Source of the DNA: Mycolicibacterium rhodesiae
GTDB taxonomy: Bacteria > Actinomycetota > Actinomycetes > Mycobacteriales > Mycobacteriaceae
DNA: 64,000 nucleotides
Direction of reading: 5' to 3'
NCBI RefSeq assembly: GCF_002086695.1
Contig: NZ_MVIH01000020.1
Span: forward strand, 1-64,000
Part shown: piece after piece, positions 33,553 through 42,009 of the stretch
Numbering within the stretch: position 1 is the first letter of the stretch
Layout of the letters: every line of letters begins with the position of its first letter
Position numbers and translations under genes: made by a program
Notes under the pieces: model-generated
Databases searched by the model: none
The model's input: the letters and a program-made list of their open reading frames with translations, nothing else
Told to the model about the DNA's origin: nothing

Positions 33553-35828
33553 GTTCGCCTCGGCAGATCGGACTAGCGGTCACCCGGATCGAGGGTCGGG
33601 ACAAGGTGACCGGGCGTGCCCGCTACACGGCCGACACCGTCGTGGACGGGTTGGCCTATGCCACGGTGGTGCAGTCCGAGATCGCCCACGGCATCGTGAC
33701 CGTCGAGTCACTGCGGGAGAGTGCCGAGCGCGCGGCCGCGGCACCGGGCGCCCTGCATGTGGTGACTCCGTTGAATTGTCCCGTCCTGCATCGACTGCCC
33801 GATGACGTCACGTTCGACCTTCCGATGGAGCGCAGGCCACCGCTGTCGGATCTGACCGTTCAGCACGTCGGCCAGCACATGGCCGTGGTTGTCGCCGATT
33901 CGCCGGAGAACGCCACCCATGCGGCGTCGTTGTTCGACCTGCGTTACGAGGTGCAACCCGCCGTCTTGGGCATCGACGAGGTGCTCGGCGCCACCCCGGC
34001 GCCGGACGAGAAGGATGGCCAGATCCGCTACGGCAGTTACCTTCCGGATCACTTCGTGAAGTTGGACGAGGAGAAACTGCAGGACCATCGAGGGCCGCGT
34101 GATGAGCCGACCGGTGCGGTACGCACGGACGTCAGTTATACGACACCGCTCAACGCGCACTATCCGATCGAACTCTCGGCCACCATCGCGCAGTGGGACG
34201 GTGATCTGCTCACCGTGCATGATTCGACTCGTTGGATCACCGGTGAACGTGCAGCGCTGGCCGCGTATCTGGGCATCCCGGAGCCTCACGTCCGGGTGAT
34301 CGCACCCCTGGTCGGGGGTGCGTTCGGGTCGAAGAGCTTTCTATGGATGCATGTGGTGTTGTGCGCGGTCGCCGCACGGGAGATCGGGCGGCCGGTCAAG
34401 CTTGTCCTCACCCGCAACCAGATGTTCTCCTCGACCGGACATCGGCCTCGGACCCGCCAGCAGATCCGTCTGGTCGCCGACGACGACGGTGCGCTGTCCA
34501 GCATCGAGCATCACACGGTCACCGAGACGTCGACGGTGGCCCACTTCTGCGAGCCGGCCGGGCTGTCCAGCCGCATCCTCTACCGGACACCGCGTTTGGT
34601 GGTCTCCCACCGTACCGCGCGAATCAATGCTCCCACACCATGTTTCATGCGCGGACCGGGGGAGGCGCCCGGTCTGTTCGCGCTGGAATCCGCCATGGAC
34701 GAACTCGCCGTCGACCTCGGTATGGACCCGTTGGAACTCCGCATCCGCAACCACGCCGACGCCGACCAGGCCAGCGGCAAACCGTGGTCGGGCAAGCATC
34801 TCCTCGACTGTTACGACGTCGGGGCGCGCCGGTTCGGCTGGGAAAAGCGTCCTCTCGAGCCGCGGTCCTTGTCCGACAACGGAATTCAACTCGGATGGGG
34901 GATGGCCACCGCGACGTATCCCGGTCGCCGGATGCCGGCCTCGTGCAGCGTGACCACTGCCGCTGACGGTTCGGTGCGGTTCGCTTCGGCCACCCACGAG
35001 ATCGGCACCGGGGTGCGCACCGCGATGTGTCAGGTCGCCGCCGACGCCACGGGCTTGTCGTTGTCTTCCGTGACATTCGATTCCGGTGACTCGTTGTTTC
35101 CGGACGCCCCGTACAGCGGAGCGTCGCAGACGACGGCCACGGTCGGTTCGGCCGTCCATGCCGCCGCAACCCGATGGGTCGACCGGTTGCGTGCCGTGCT
35201 GACAGCCGACGAGAGCACGCCGTTCCACGGCGCAGGCGACATCCGGATCGTCGATGGCGAGGTGGTCTCTGCGAGCCACCGGATGGCGGTCGCCGAGGTG
35301 ATCGCGAACGGTGGAAAGCGCTACCTCGACGAGTTGAGTTTCACGGTCTCGGTCGACGGTGGTCAGCAGCGCGACAGCGTCTCGCAGTCGTTCGGCGCGC
35401 ACTTCTGTGAAGTCGAGGTCGACGAGGAGATCGGGCGGGCCACGGTGACCCGCTGGGTTGCGGTGATGGACTGCGGGCGAGTCCTCAACCCGGCACTGGC
35501 CCGCAATCAGGTGATGGGCGGCATCACGTTCGGCGTCGGCATGGCGCTGCTGGAACAGGTTCCGTACGACACCCGGACCTCGCAACTCATCGGCGAGTAC
35601 TACGTCCCGACCCACGCCGACCGGCCCGATTTCGACATCACGTTCGTCGACGAACCCGACTTCGGCCTGGACCCGATCGGAGCCCGCGGCATCGGGGAGA
35701 TCGGCGCCTGCGGCGTCGCAGCGGCGGTGGCCAACGCGATCTTCCACGCCACCGGTCGCAGGATCCGAGACCTGCCGATCACATTGGAGCAGTTGATGAT
35801 TCACGACGTCGCAAGTCAGGGGAGCTGA
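33549..35828 (+). CDS. Molybdopterin subunit of aldehyde/xanthine oxidoreductase (PaoC-like)
   Basis: 759 residues from ATG 33549. Xanthine-dehydrogenase-family large subunit: N-terminal hammerhead domain (VTRIEGRDKVTGRARYTADT), Moco-binding segments GGAFGSKSFLWMHVVLCAVA and MRGPGEAPGLFALESAMDEL, and the C-terminal GARGIGEIGACGVAAAVANA carrying the expected catalytic Glu. With the two downstream genes it forms an L-S-M operon that most resembles E. coli PaoABC. It oxidises aldehydes or N-heterocycles by hydroxylation; substrate unknown. Confidence 0.88.
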   Translation: MSSPRQIGLAVTRIEGRDKVTGRARYTADTVVDGLAYATVVQSEIAHGIVTVESLRESAERAAAAPGALHVVTPLNCPVLHRLPDDVTFDLPMERRPPLSDLTVQHVGQHMAVVVADSPENATHAASLFDLRYEVQPAVLGIDEVLGATPAPDEKDGQIRYGSYLPDHFVKLDEEKLQDHRGPRDEPTGAVRTDVSYTTPLNAHYPIELSATIAQWDGDLLTVHDSTRWITGERAALAAYLGIPEPHVRVIAPLVGGAFGSKSFLWMHVVLCAVAAREIGRPVKLVLTRNQMFSSTGHRPRTRQQIRLVADDDGALSSIEHHTVTETSTVAHFCEPAGLSSRILYRTPRLVVSHRTARINAPTPCFMRGPGEAPGLFALESAMDELAVDLGMDPLELRIRNHADADQASGKPWSGKHLLDCYDVGARRFGWEKRPLEPRSLSDNGIQLGWGMATATYPGRRMPASCSVTTAADGSVRFASATHEIGTGVRTAMCQVAADATGLSLSSVTFDSGDSLFPDAPYSGASQTTATVGSAVHAAATRWVDRLRAVLTADESTPFHGAGDIRIVDGEVVSASHRMAVAEVIANGGKRYLDELSFTVSVDGGQQRDSVSQSFGAHFCEVEVDEEIGRATVTRWVAVMDCGRVLNPALARNQVMGGITFGVGMALLEQVPYDTRTSQLIGEYYVPTHADRPDFDITFVDEPDFGLDPIGARGIGEIGACGVAAAVANAIFHATGRRIRDLPITLEQLMIHDVASQGS

Positions 35829-36367
35829 TGGTATCCGAACACGGGATCGCCGTTCGCATCAACGGGACGCTGCACGAGATCACCGTCGATGTCCGGACCA
35901 CACTATTGGACCTGTTGCGGGAGCGGCTCGGGATGACCGGTACCAAGAAAGGGTGTGACCACGGCTTGTGCGGCGCCTGTACGGTGGCCGTCGACGGTGA
36001 GCGGATCCTCAGCTGCCTGGCGCTGGCGGTGTCGGTGGACAGGTCGGCAGTGACGACGATCGAAGGGATCGGGGGCAGCGACACCCTCGATCCGGTGCAA
36101 CAGGCCTTCCTCGACCACGACGGGTTCCAGTGCGGCTATTGCACTCCGGGCCAGATCTCGTCGGCGCATGCGCTGCTGCGCGAGCATGCCCGCGGTGATC
36201 TGTCTGCGGCATCGTTCGACGGTGACCGCGACGGCTCGCTCGCGGGTCACCCGGTGCTGACCGAGCAGGAGATCCGGGAGCGGATGGCGGGCAACGTCTG
36301 CCGGTGCGGCGCCTACTCGAACATCGTCGATGCCGTCGCGGCGGCCGCGAAGGCGACGTCGCAGTGA
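35828..36367 (+). CDS. [2Fe-2S] subunit of the molybdenum oxidoreductase (PaoA-like)
   Basis: 179 residues from ATG 35828. Plant-type [2Fe-2S] cluster by C43, C48, C51 and C63, and a second cluster near Moco by C102, C105, C158 and C160. An insertion of about 20 residues (GDLSAASFDGDRDGSLAGH) precedes the last cysteine pair. Unlike E. coli PaoA there is no Tat signal, so the enzyme should be cytosolic. Coupled to its neighbours by 1-nt and 4-nt overlaps. Confidence 0.92.
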   Translation: MVSEHGIAVRINGTLHEITVDVRTTLLDLLRERLGMTGTKKGCDHGLCGACTVAVDGERILSCLALAVSVDRSAVTTIEGIGGSDTLDPVQQAFLDHDGFQCGYCTPGQISSAHALLREHARGDLSAASFDGDRDGSLAGHPVLTEQEIRERMAGNVCRCGAYSNIVDAVAAAAKATSQ

Positions 36368-37365
36368 AAACTTTCGACTTCCGGCGCGCGGTGTCGGTGG
36401 ACGACGCGATCCGTTCCGTCGTCGAGACCGGCGGCTCGTACCTCGCCGGTGGCACGAACCTCGTCGATCTGATGAAAAACGGTGTGCTGCAGCCGTCAGC
36501 GCTCGTCGACGTTCGGCGCCTCGGGCTGACCTCGGTGGTGAGCACCGACACCGGCGGTGTGCGCATCGGTGCCGGCGTCACCAACAGCGCGTTGGCCAAT
36601 CATCCGTTGATTCGGCGCCAGTACCCGGTGTTGTCGCACGCGATTCTCAGCGGCGCCACCACGCAGTTGCGCAACATGGCCACCGTGGGTGGCAACCTGC
36701 TGCAACGAACTCGATGCCCGTACTTCATGCAAACCGAATTCGACCGCTGCAACAAGCGGATGGCCGGATCGGGATGCGCCGCATTTGACGGGTTCAACCG
36801 CGAACATGCGCTGTTCGGGGGGAGCGAGCAGTGCGTGGCGACCAATCCCTCCGACATGGCGGTGGCGCTGGCTATTCTCGACGCCGTCGTGCACGTGCAG
36901 GGTCCGGACGGCGCCCGCAGCATCCCGATCGCCGATTTCTTCACGCTGCCCGGGGACGCCCCGGATCGCGAAAACTGCCTGGAGCCTGCAGAACTCATCA
37001 CTGCTGTCGAGCTGCCTCCGTCGGCATTTGCGGCGCACTCGTGGTATCTCAAGCTGCGTGATCGACACAGCTACGCCTTTGCGCTGGTGTCGGCGGCGGT
37101 CGGTGTCGAGCTGATCGACGGGGTGATCGTGTCGGCGGCGGTCGCGCTGGGTGGCGTCGCTCCGCGGCCGTGGCGGGTGCCCGCGGCCGAAGCAGCCTTG
37201 ATCGGCAGGCGGCCCGAGGACGCGGTGCTGCGCAGGGCCGGGGAGCAGGCAATGGCGGGCGCCCGGCCGCTGAGTCAGAACGCATTCAAGGTCCAGCTGG
37301 GGCGCAGCGCCGTCCACCGAGCGCTGGCCCGTGCCCTCGGGACCGGCGGTGAAGCGAGACCATAG
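36364..37365 (+). CDS. FAD subunit with extra [4Fe-4S] cysteines (PaoB-like)
   Basis: 333 residues from GTG 36364 (GTGA overlap). FAD-binding motifs YLAGGTNLVDLMKNG and ATVGGNLLQRTRC. Four cysteines C118, C129, C138 and C157 within CNKRMAGSGCAAFDGFNREH match the insertion that binds a [4Fe-4S] cluster in E. coli PaoB (YagS). This places the enzyme in the periplasmic-aldehyde-oxidoreductase branch rather than CO dehydrogenase. It passes electrons from the [2Fe-2S] subunit to an acceptor. Maturation genes (moco chaperone) are not in the cluster. Confidence 0.9.
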   Translation: MKTFDFRRAVSVDDAIRSVVETGGSYLAGGTNLVDLMKNGVLQPSALVDVRRLGLTSVVSTDTGGVRIGAGVTNSALANHPLIRRQYPVLSHAILSGATTQLRNMATVGGNLLQRTRCPYFMQTEFDRCNKRMAGSGCAAFDGFNREHALFGGSEQCVATNPSDMAVALAILDAVVHVQGPDGARSIPIADFFTLPGDAPDRENCLEPAELITAVELPPSAFAAHSWYLKLRDRHSYAFALVSAAVGVELIDGVIVSAAVALGGVAPRPWRVPAAEAALIGRRPEDAVLRRAGEQAMAGARPLSQNAFKVQLGRSAVHRALARALGTGGEARP

Positions 37366-37428
37366 GGTTGGTGCCCGCCTCCGAGCGACAATCCGGCCTG
37401 TGTCGGTGCGCTGTGCGACGTTGGCGGC

Positions 37429-37785
37429 ATGACCAACTCATTGTTGCTGCGGGGGACGAGTCTCCGTTACGTGTTGACCCGATATCTGCAACTCAACGGC
37501 CCCACGACCGTTGCCGACCTGATCGTGGCGCTCGACGACTGGGGCTTTACCGTCGCCGGCAGGCCGTCCAAGGCGATTTCGGACGCGCTGCGATGGGAAA
37601 GGGTCCACGACCGAGTCCGTCCACTTGGCCGCGGGCTCTATGCGGCCAAGTGGGGTATCCCACGCGGGACCGAACACCGTATTCATCAGCGTGCGGCAGC
37701 GCTGCGCGCCCATGCCCGCCAGCTGTCGCTCGAAGGCGGGCAGCAACCCTATAAGTCGGGTGAGGCTCCGACGCTCAACTGCTGA
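37429..37785 (+). CDS. Hypothetical winged-helix-like protein
   Basis: 118 residues from ATG 37429. The segment RYVLTRYLQLNGPTTVADLIVALDDWGFTVAGRPSKAISDALRWE reads like a winged helix with a recognition helix, followed by a basic wing (VRPLGRGLYAAKWGIPRGTEHRI). It may bind DNA. The C-terminus is disordered and overlaps the convergent acyl-CoA dehydrogenase gene by 11 nt. No function recognised. Confidence 0.7.
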   Translation: MTNSLLLRGTSLRYVLTRYLQLNGPTTVADLIVALDDWGFTVAGRPSKAISDALRWERVHDRVRPLGRGLYAAKWGIPRGTEHRIHQRAAALRAHARQLSLEGGQQPYKSGEAPTLNC

Positions 37786-39010
37786 GCAGCCCCTTGGCCA
37801 CGTGGGTGATCTGTACCTCGTTGCTGCCTGCATAGATCATCAGCGACTTGGCATCGCGGGCAAGCTGTTCCACCCGGTATTCGGTCATGTACCCGTTGCC
37901 GCCGAACAGCTGGATAGCTTCCATCGCCACATCGGTGGCGGCCTGCGAGCAGTAGTACTTCATCGCCGACGCCTCGGACAGCGAAATCGGTGTGCCGGTC
38001 TGCCCGCATTCGATCACCCGGAACAGCATGTTGCGCACGTTCATCCGGGCCACCTCCATGTTGGCCAGCTTGAGCTGGATCAACTGGAACTGACCAATCT
38101 CCTTGCCCCACAAGGTGCGCGTCTTTGCGTAATCGGTGCACAACCGCAGGCATTCCTCGATAACCCCGAGCGCCATCGACACCACGCCGATCCGCTCCGC
38201 GGCAAAACTCGAGCGGGCGCTGTCGCGGCCGTCTCCGGACTTGTTCTCCTCGGTCTCGCCCAGCAACCGGTCGCGGCCAAGCCGGACGTTGTTGAAGAAC
38301 AACTCACCGGTGCGCGAACTGTGAATGCCCATCTTGCGGAACGGCTTTGCCTGAACGAAGCCCTCCATCCCGCGGTCCAGCACGAACGTCAGCACCTTGC
38401 GATCGCGCTTGTCCGCCCCGTCGCCCTCGTCCAGCTTGGCGTAGACCACCACGACGTCGGCGTCGGGTCCGTTGGTGATGAACGTCTTCTGCCCGTTGAG
38501 GATGTAGTCGTCCCCATCGCGCACCACGTAGGACTTCATGCCGCCGAACGCATCCGAGCCCGAATCCGGCTCGGTGATCGCCCATGCGCCGATCTTGTCG
38601 TAGGTCACCAGCTCGGGCAGCCAGCGCTCCTGCTGGGCCAGCGTGCCGCGGCTCTGGATCGTCGGGACCGTGAGCCCCAGGCTGACACCCATCCCGGTGA
38701 CCAAACCCATGCTGACCCGGCACAGCTCACTGATCAGGACGAAACCCATTCCGGCCGAGCCGCCGTCGCCGAACATGCCACCACCGCCGCCGGACTTCGA
38801 CTCGGTGCCGGCCCGCAGCCGGTCCAGTCGTTTGTCCAGCGACTCGCGCGCCATCTCGGCAATGCCGAAGGTGGCGAACAGTTTGCGAATGATGGGGTAC
38901 GGCTCCATATCGCCGCTCTCCAGGTCGTCGAGGTGCGGGCGCACCTCTTTGTCGACGAACTCACGGACGGCGTCGCGCACGGCGATATCGACGTCGGACC
39001 ATTCGATCAT
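37775..39010 (-). CDS. Acyl-CoA dehydrogenase family protein
   Basis: 411 residues from ATG 39010. Acyl-CoA dehydrogenase fold with FAD/substrate motifs WAITEPDSGSD and TFITNGPDADVVVVY, the helix LWGKEIGQFQLIQLKLANME, and LFGGNGYMTEYRVEQLARD. The Glu found in MCAD-type enzymes (YEG) is Ala here (Y393-A394-G395). E272 in AAERIG sits where isovaleryl-CoA and long-chain enzymes carry their base. A Gly-rich insert lies at residues 72-88. Probably acts on a branched or bulky acyl-CoA; substrate not known. The MpaB-type gene is 12 nt upstream on the same strand. Confidence 0.85.
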   Translation of the reverse strand: MIEWSDVDIAVRDAVREFVDKEVRPHLDDLESGDMEPYPIIRKLFATFGIAEMARESLDKRLDRLRAGTESKSGGGGGMFGDGGSAGMGFVLISELCRVSMGLVTGMGVSLGLTVPTIQSRGTLAQQERWLPELVTYDKIGAWAITEPDSGSDAFGGMKSYVVRDGDDYILNGQKTFITNGPDADVVVVYAKLDEGDGADKRDRKVLTFVLDRGMEGFVQAKPFRKMGIHSSRTGELFFNNVRLGRDRLLGETEENKSGDGRDSARSSFAAERIGVVSMALGVIEECLRLCTDYAKTRTLWGKEIGQFQLIQLKLANMEVARMNVRNMLFRVIECGQTGTPISLSEASAMKYYCSQAATDVAMEAIQLFGGNGYMTEYRVEQLARDAKSLMIYAGSNEVQITHVAKGLLSS

Positions 39011-39022
39011 GGGTTCTCCGGT

Positions 39023-40045
39023 TCAGGCGGCGGCGGAACGTCCTCGGGCGGGCCGCAAACCGGCAAGTGAGAACGTCGTGTGGACCAGCGACCCCGCACG
39101 CGCGACGAGGCTCTTGGTCCGAGGGACATAGTGCATGGACAGTCCACGGCGATCTTTAGGGGGTGCCATGAAACCGGGTGCTTCGACCAGCGGCGCGTCC
39201 GGGGGAATGTGTCCTGAGGCCCGCCGGTACGCCGACAACGCGCGGGGGTGCAGCCGGATCTCGTCCGGTACCGCCAAGAACGCGACCTCGACCGCCTTGC
39301 CCAGCAACCGCAGGACCACCTCGTCACCGGGTGTCCACCGCATTCCGGCCTTCTCCCGCACCACCGGGTCGAACAAGCCGGCGGCGATCCACCGTTGGCC
39401 GGCCACCATCGGCTTGAACAGTTGATCCCACACCGGCGTCGGCATCAGGACGAACTTCGGCTTCGGAATGCGGATATCGAAGATCTCGAGCGTCGCCTTG
39501 TTGATCTCCAACTCGTCGCGACAGACCCTGTCCCAGTACTCGCAGAAGTCTTCCCACGTTTCCGGGACCGGCTTCATGCTCATCCCGTACATCGCGTACC
39601 ACTGCACATGTTCGTCGAACAGCTGGCGCTTCTCTGCCTCGGTCAGGCCGCCGCAGAAGTATTCGGCCACCTTCAGAATCAGCATGAAGAAGGTGGCGTG
39701 CGCCCAGTAGAACGTTTCGGGGTCCAGCGCGTGGTAGCGGCGGCCCGCGGCGTCGACGCCCTTGATGCCGCGGTGGAAACCCTTGATCTGCTCGCCGGTC
39801 TGGCGGGCTCGGTCCCCGTCGTACACCACGCCCATGATCGGATACACCGAGCGCGCGACCCGCTGAAGCGGCTCGCGGTGCAGGATCGAGTGTTCTTCCA
39901 CTCCGGCGCCCAGCTGCGGGTACATGTTCTGCAGCGAGCCGATCCACACCCCGAGCATCCCGGTGCGCAGATCGCCGAAGTATTTCCACGTCAGGGAGTC
40001 CGGCCCGAGCGGCTCGGCGCTATTTGTGGTCGACGTTGACCTCAT
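39023..40045 (-). CDS. MpaB/DUF2236 family oxygenase-like protein (Rv1645c-like)
   Basis: 340 residues from ATG 40045, leaderless. DUF2236 (latex-clearing-protein/MpaB) features: the GVWIGSLQNMYPQLGAGVEEHS start, REPLQRVARSVYPIMGVVYDG, and the His-containing helix FYWAHATFFMLILKVAEYF, which may ligate haem. Family members include rubber oxygenase Lcp and mycophenolic-acid pathway MpaB. The mycobacterial substrate is unknown. It corresponds by order to Rv1645c and is probably co-transcribed with the acyl-CoA dehydrogenase. Confidence 0.82.
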   Translation of the reverse strand: MRSTSTTNSAEPLGPDSLTWKYFGDLRTGMLGVWIGSLQNMYPQLGAGVEEHSILHREPLQRVARSVYPIMGVVYDGDRARQTGEQIKGFHRGIKGVDAAGRRYHALDPETFYWAHATFFMLILKVAEYFCGGLTEAEKRQLFDEHVQWYAMYGMSMKPVPETWEDFCEYWDRVCRDELEINKATLEIFDIRIPKPKFVLMPTPVWDQLFKPMVAGQRWIAAGLFDPVVREKAGMRWTPGDEVVLRLLGKAVEVAFLAVPDEIRLHPRALSAYRRASGHIPPDAPLVEAPGFMAPPKDRRGLSMHYVPRTKSLVARAGSLVHTTFSLAGLRPARGRSAAA

Positions 40046-40051
40046 CGCCTA

Positions 40052-40080
40052 ACGATAGGTCTGACAACGGACGTTGTCTA
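40052..40080 (-). promoter_or_regulatory. Leaderless promoter with 7-2-7 inverted-repeat operator
   Basis: On the minus strand TAGACA (40080-40075) and TATCGT (40057-40052) are spaced by 17 nt, and the ATG follows after 6 nt. The perfect inverted repeat GACAACG-N2-CGTTGTC (40063-40078) overlaps the -35 and spacer, a TetR-type operator arrangement. No TetR gene is adjacent. Confidence 0.6.
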
Positions 40081-40180
40081 CGATGGCGACGAAGCTGTGA
40101 CCAGTCGTTTGGCATAGCGAGACGTCGACCGCGTCACACCTGGTTGGCCGGCCCGAAAAGCGTTGCCTAGGCTTGATCTT

Positions 40181-41080
40181 GTGGACGTCGAGCCGTTCGA
40201 CGATCAACCCGATTCCCTCGTTGACGTCAACCAACTGGTGCGGCCCGGGCGCGGGCCCGCGGCGTGGTGGCACAACACCAATCACAACCCCGGTGTCATC
40301 GCTCTCGTTCGTCGTGCCCGGCGGATGCTGCCCGGCGATCCCGACTTCGGCGACCCGCTGTCCGCGGCGGGTGACGGCGGGGCTCGCGCCGCGGCGCGTG
40401 CCGCCGACCGCCTGTTGCGCGACCGTGAAGCGGCCACCCGCGAGGTGAGCTTGGCCACACTGCAGATCTGGCAGGCGCTCACCGAGCGCGTGTCCGGACG
40501 TCCGGCCAACCCGGAGGTCACGCTCGTGTTCACCGATCTGGTGGGGTTCTCCAGCTGGTCGCTGCAGGCGGGTGACGACGCCACTCTGCGGCTGCTGCGC
40601 CGCGTCGCGCAGGTGGTCGAGCCGCCGCTGCTCGATGCCGGCGGCCACATCGTCAAGCGGATGGGCGACGGCATCATGGCTGTCTTCGCCGACCCCGCGA
40701 CCGCCGTGCGCGCCACCATGGCCGCCCGCGAGGCCGTCCGAACAGTCGAGGTAGAGGGCTATACGCCGCGTATGCGCGCCGGGATCCACACCGGTAGGCC
40801 GCAACGCATCGGCTCGGACTGGCTCGGCGTCGACGTCAACATCGCCGCCCGGGTGATGGACCGCGCGACCCGGGGCGGACTCGTCGTGTCGGGGGAGACA
40901 CTGGAGTGCATCACCCCCGACGAACTCGACGCGCTGGGCGTCACGGTCAAGCGGATCAGGCGTCAGGTGTTCGCCCCGCGCGCCACGGGAGTGCCGACCG
41001 ATCTGGCGATGTACCGGCTCAAAACCCGCAGGGATCTGCCAGTCGAGGACGATGGAGACGATCTCCAAGCCCAGGCATAG
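40181..41080 (+). CDS. Class III adenylate cyclase (Rv1647-like)
   Basis: 299 residues from GTG 40181, placed leaderless behind a -10 TAGGCT (40168-40173); TTG 40163 would add six residues. One catalytic CHD domain has all canonical residues: metal-binding D119 (VFTDLVGFSS) and D163 (MGDGIMAVF), adenine-specifying K159 and D218, and transition-state N220 and R224 (GVDVNIAARV). As a homodimer it should make cAMP from ATP. The N-terminal 110 residues are a helical regulatory part. The M. tuberculosis homologue is a demonstrated adenylyl cyclase. The USP gene in this window may bind its product. Confidence 0.92.
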   Translation: MDVEPFDDQPDSLVDVNQLVRPGRGPAAWWHNTNHNPGVIALVRRARRMLPGDPDFGDPLSAAGDGGARAAARAADRLLRDREAATREVSLATLQIWQALTERVSGRPANPEVTLVFTDLVGFSSWSLQAGDDATLRLLRRVAQVVEPPLLDAGGHIVKRMGDGIMAVFADPATAVRATMAAREAVRTVEVEGYTPRMRAGIHTGRPQRIGSDWLGVDVNIAARVMDRATRGGLVVSGETLECITPDELDALGVTVKRIRRQVFAPRATGVPTDLAMYRLKTRRDLPVEDDGDDLQAQA

Positions 41081-41083
41081 TGG

Positions 41084-41887
41084 ATGGAGATGGTCCTTTC
41101 ACTGCTGACGAGGCTGGTCCGCCTCCGAGTCACCCTGGGTTACACCGCCGCGCTCGTGGCGGTGGCGGCCGTGCTGCTGGCGCTCGGCCCGCACTTCCGT
41201 GAACAGGTCATCTGGCATGCGAGCACCAATCTGCACAATCTCGCGCACGGCCGGATCGGCACCCTGATCGGCAGCGCGTTCGTCACCGAAACCGGACCCA
41301 TCTACATCTGGCTGCCCGGTCTGTTCGCGATTCTCGGCCTGGCCGAACTGTTGTGGCACAGCCGCCGGATGGTGGTGGCCTTCGTCGTCGGCCATGTCGG
41401 TGCGACGCTGCTCGTCGCAGCCGGCCTGGCAGGCGCACTGGCCGCCGGGTTGGCATCATGGTCGATCGTCAACGCCACCGACGTCGGCATGAGCTACGGG
41501 GCAGTCGGTGTCCTCGGCGCGTTGACCGCGGCGATACCGCGCCAGTGGCGCGCGGCGTGGACGGGATGGTGGCTGGCGGTCGCGGTCGGTTCGGCCATCG
41601 GAACCTTCGGTGACTTCACCAACGTCGGCCATGGCGTGGCGCTGATTCTCGGCATGGCGGTCGGCACCCGATTCGGCCATCCCGCGCATTGGACCACCGC
41701 ACGGTACGCGCTGCTGGCGGTCGCGGCGGCGTTCGGTTACCTGATCATGGCCAACACCGGATTGTCGATCCTGACGACATCGACGCTGGGCATTCTGGGC
41801 GCGTTGACTGCCGCGCATGTTTCCCGTCGGCGCGCGGTGCGCCGGGCCTTGATCGTCGCGCCCTCGCCGCAGCCTGCCGTCTCCTGA
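41084..41887 (+). CDS. Rhomboid-like multispan membrane protein (Rv1648-like)
   Basis: 267 residues with about six membrane helices. SYGAVGVLGAL resembles the rhomboid GxSGxxGxLGA serine motif, and TNVGHGVALILGMAVG resembles the His-containing last helix, but the exact GxSG is not present, so protease activity is uncertain. It starts 3 nt after the cyclase stop, so the two are co-translated and might be functionally linked. Homologue of Rv1648 by position. Confidence 0.75.
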   Translation: MEMVLSLLTRLVRLRVTLGYTAALVAVAAVLLALGPHFREQVIWHASTNLHNLAHGRIGTLIGSAFVTETGPIYIWLPGLFAILGLAELLWHSRRMVVAFVVGHVGATLLVAAGLAGALAAGLASWSIVNATDVGMSYGAVGVLGALTAAIPRQWRAAWTGWWLAVAVGSAIGTFGDFTNVGHGVALILGMAVGTRFGHPAHWTTARYALLAVAAAFGYLIMANTGLSILTTSTLGILGALTAAHVSRRRAVRRALIVAPSPQPAVS

Positions 41888-41953
41888 GTGACACCCAACG
41901 GGCTCCACTGACCCGCTGCGCCGCAAACACGCGTCAGTTGTGACATAAATCTA

Positions 41954-41971
41954 GTCAGTACTGACATCAGT
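41954..41971. promoter_or_regulatory. Putative TetR operator in the mce promoter
   Basis: Perfect palindrome GTCAGTACTGAC (41954-41965) within CAGTACTGACATCAGT (41956-41971). The 16-mer recurs with 14 of 16 matches at 49843-49858 in the tetR/oxidoreductase intergenic region. It lies about 40 nt before the first mce gene. Confidence 0.55.
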
Positions 41972-42009
41972 GTGGTACGAATTCTCCCGAAGCCAGGGAG
42001 GGTGCCGAC

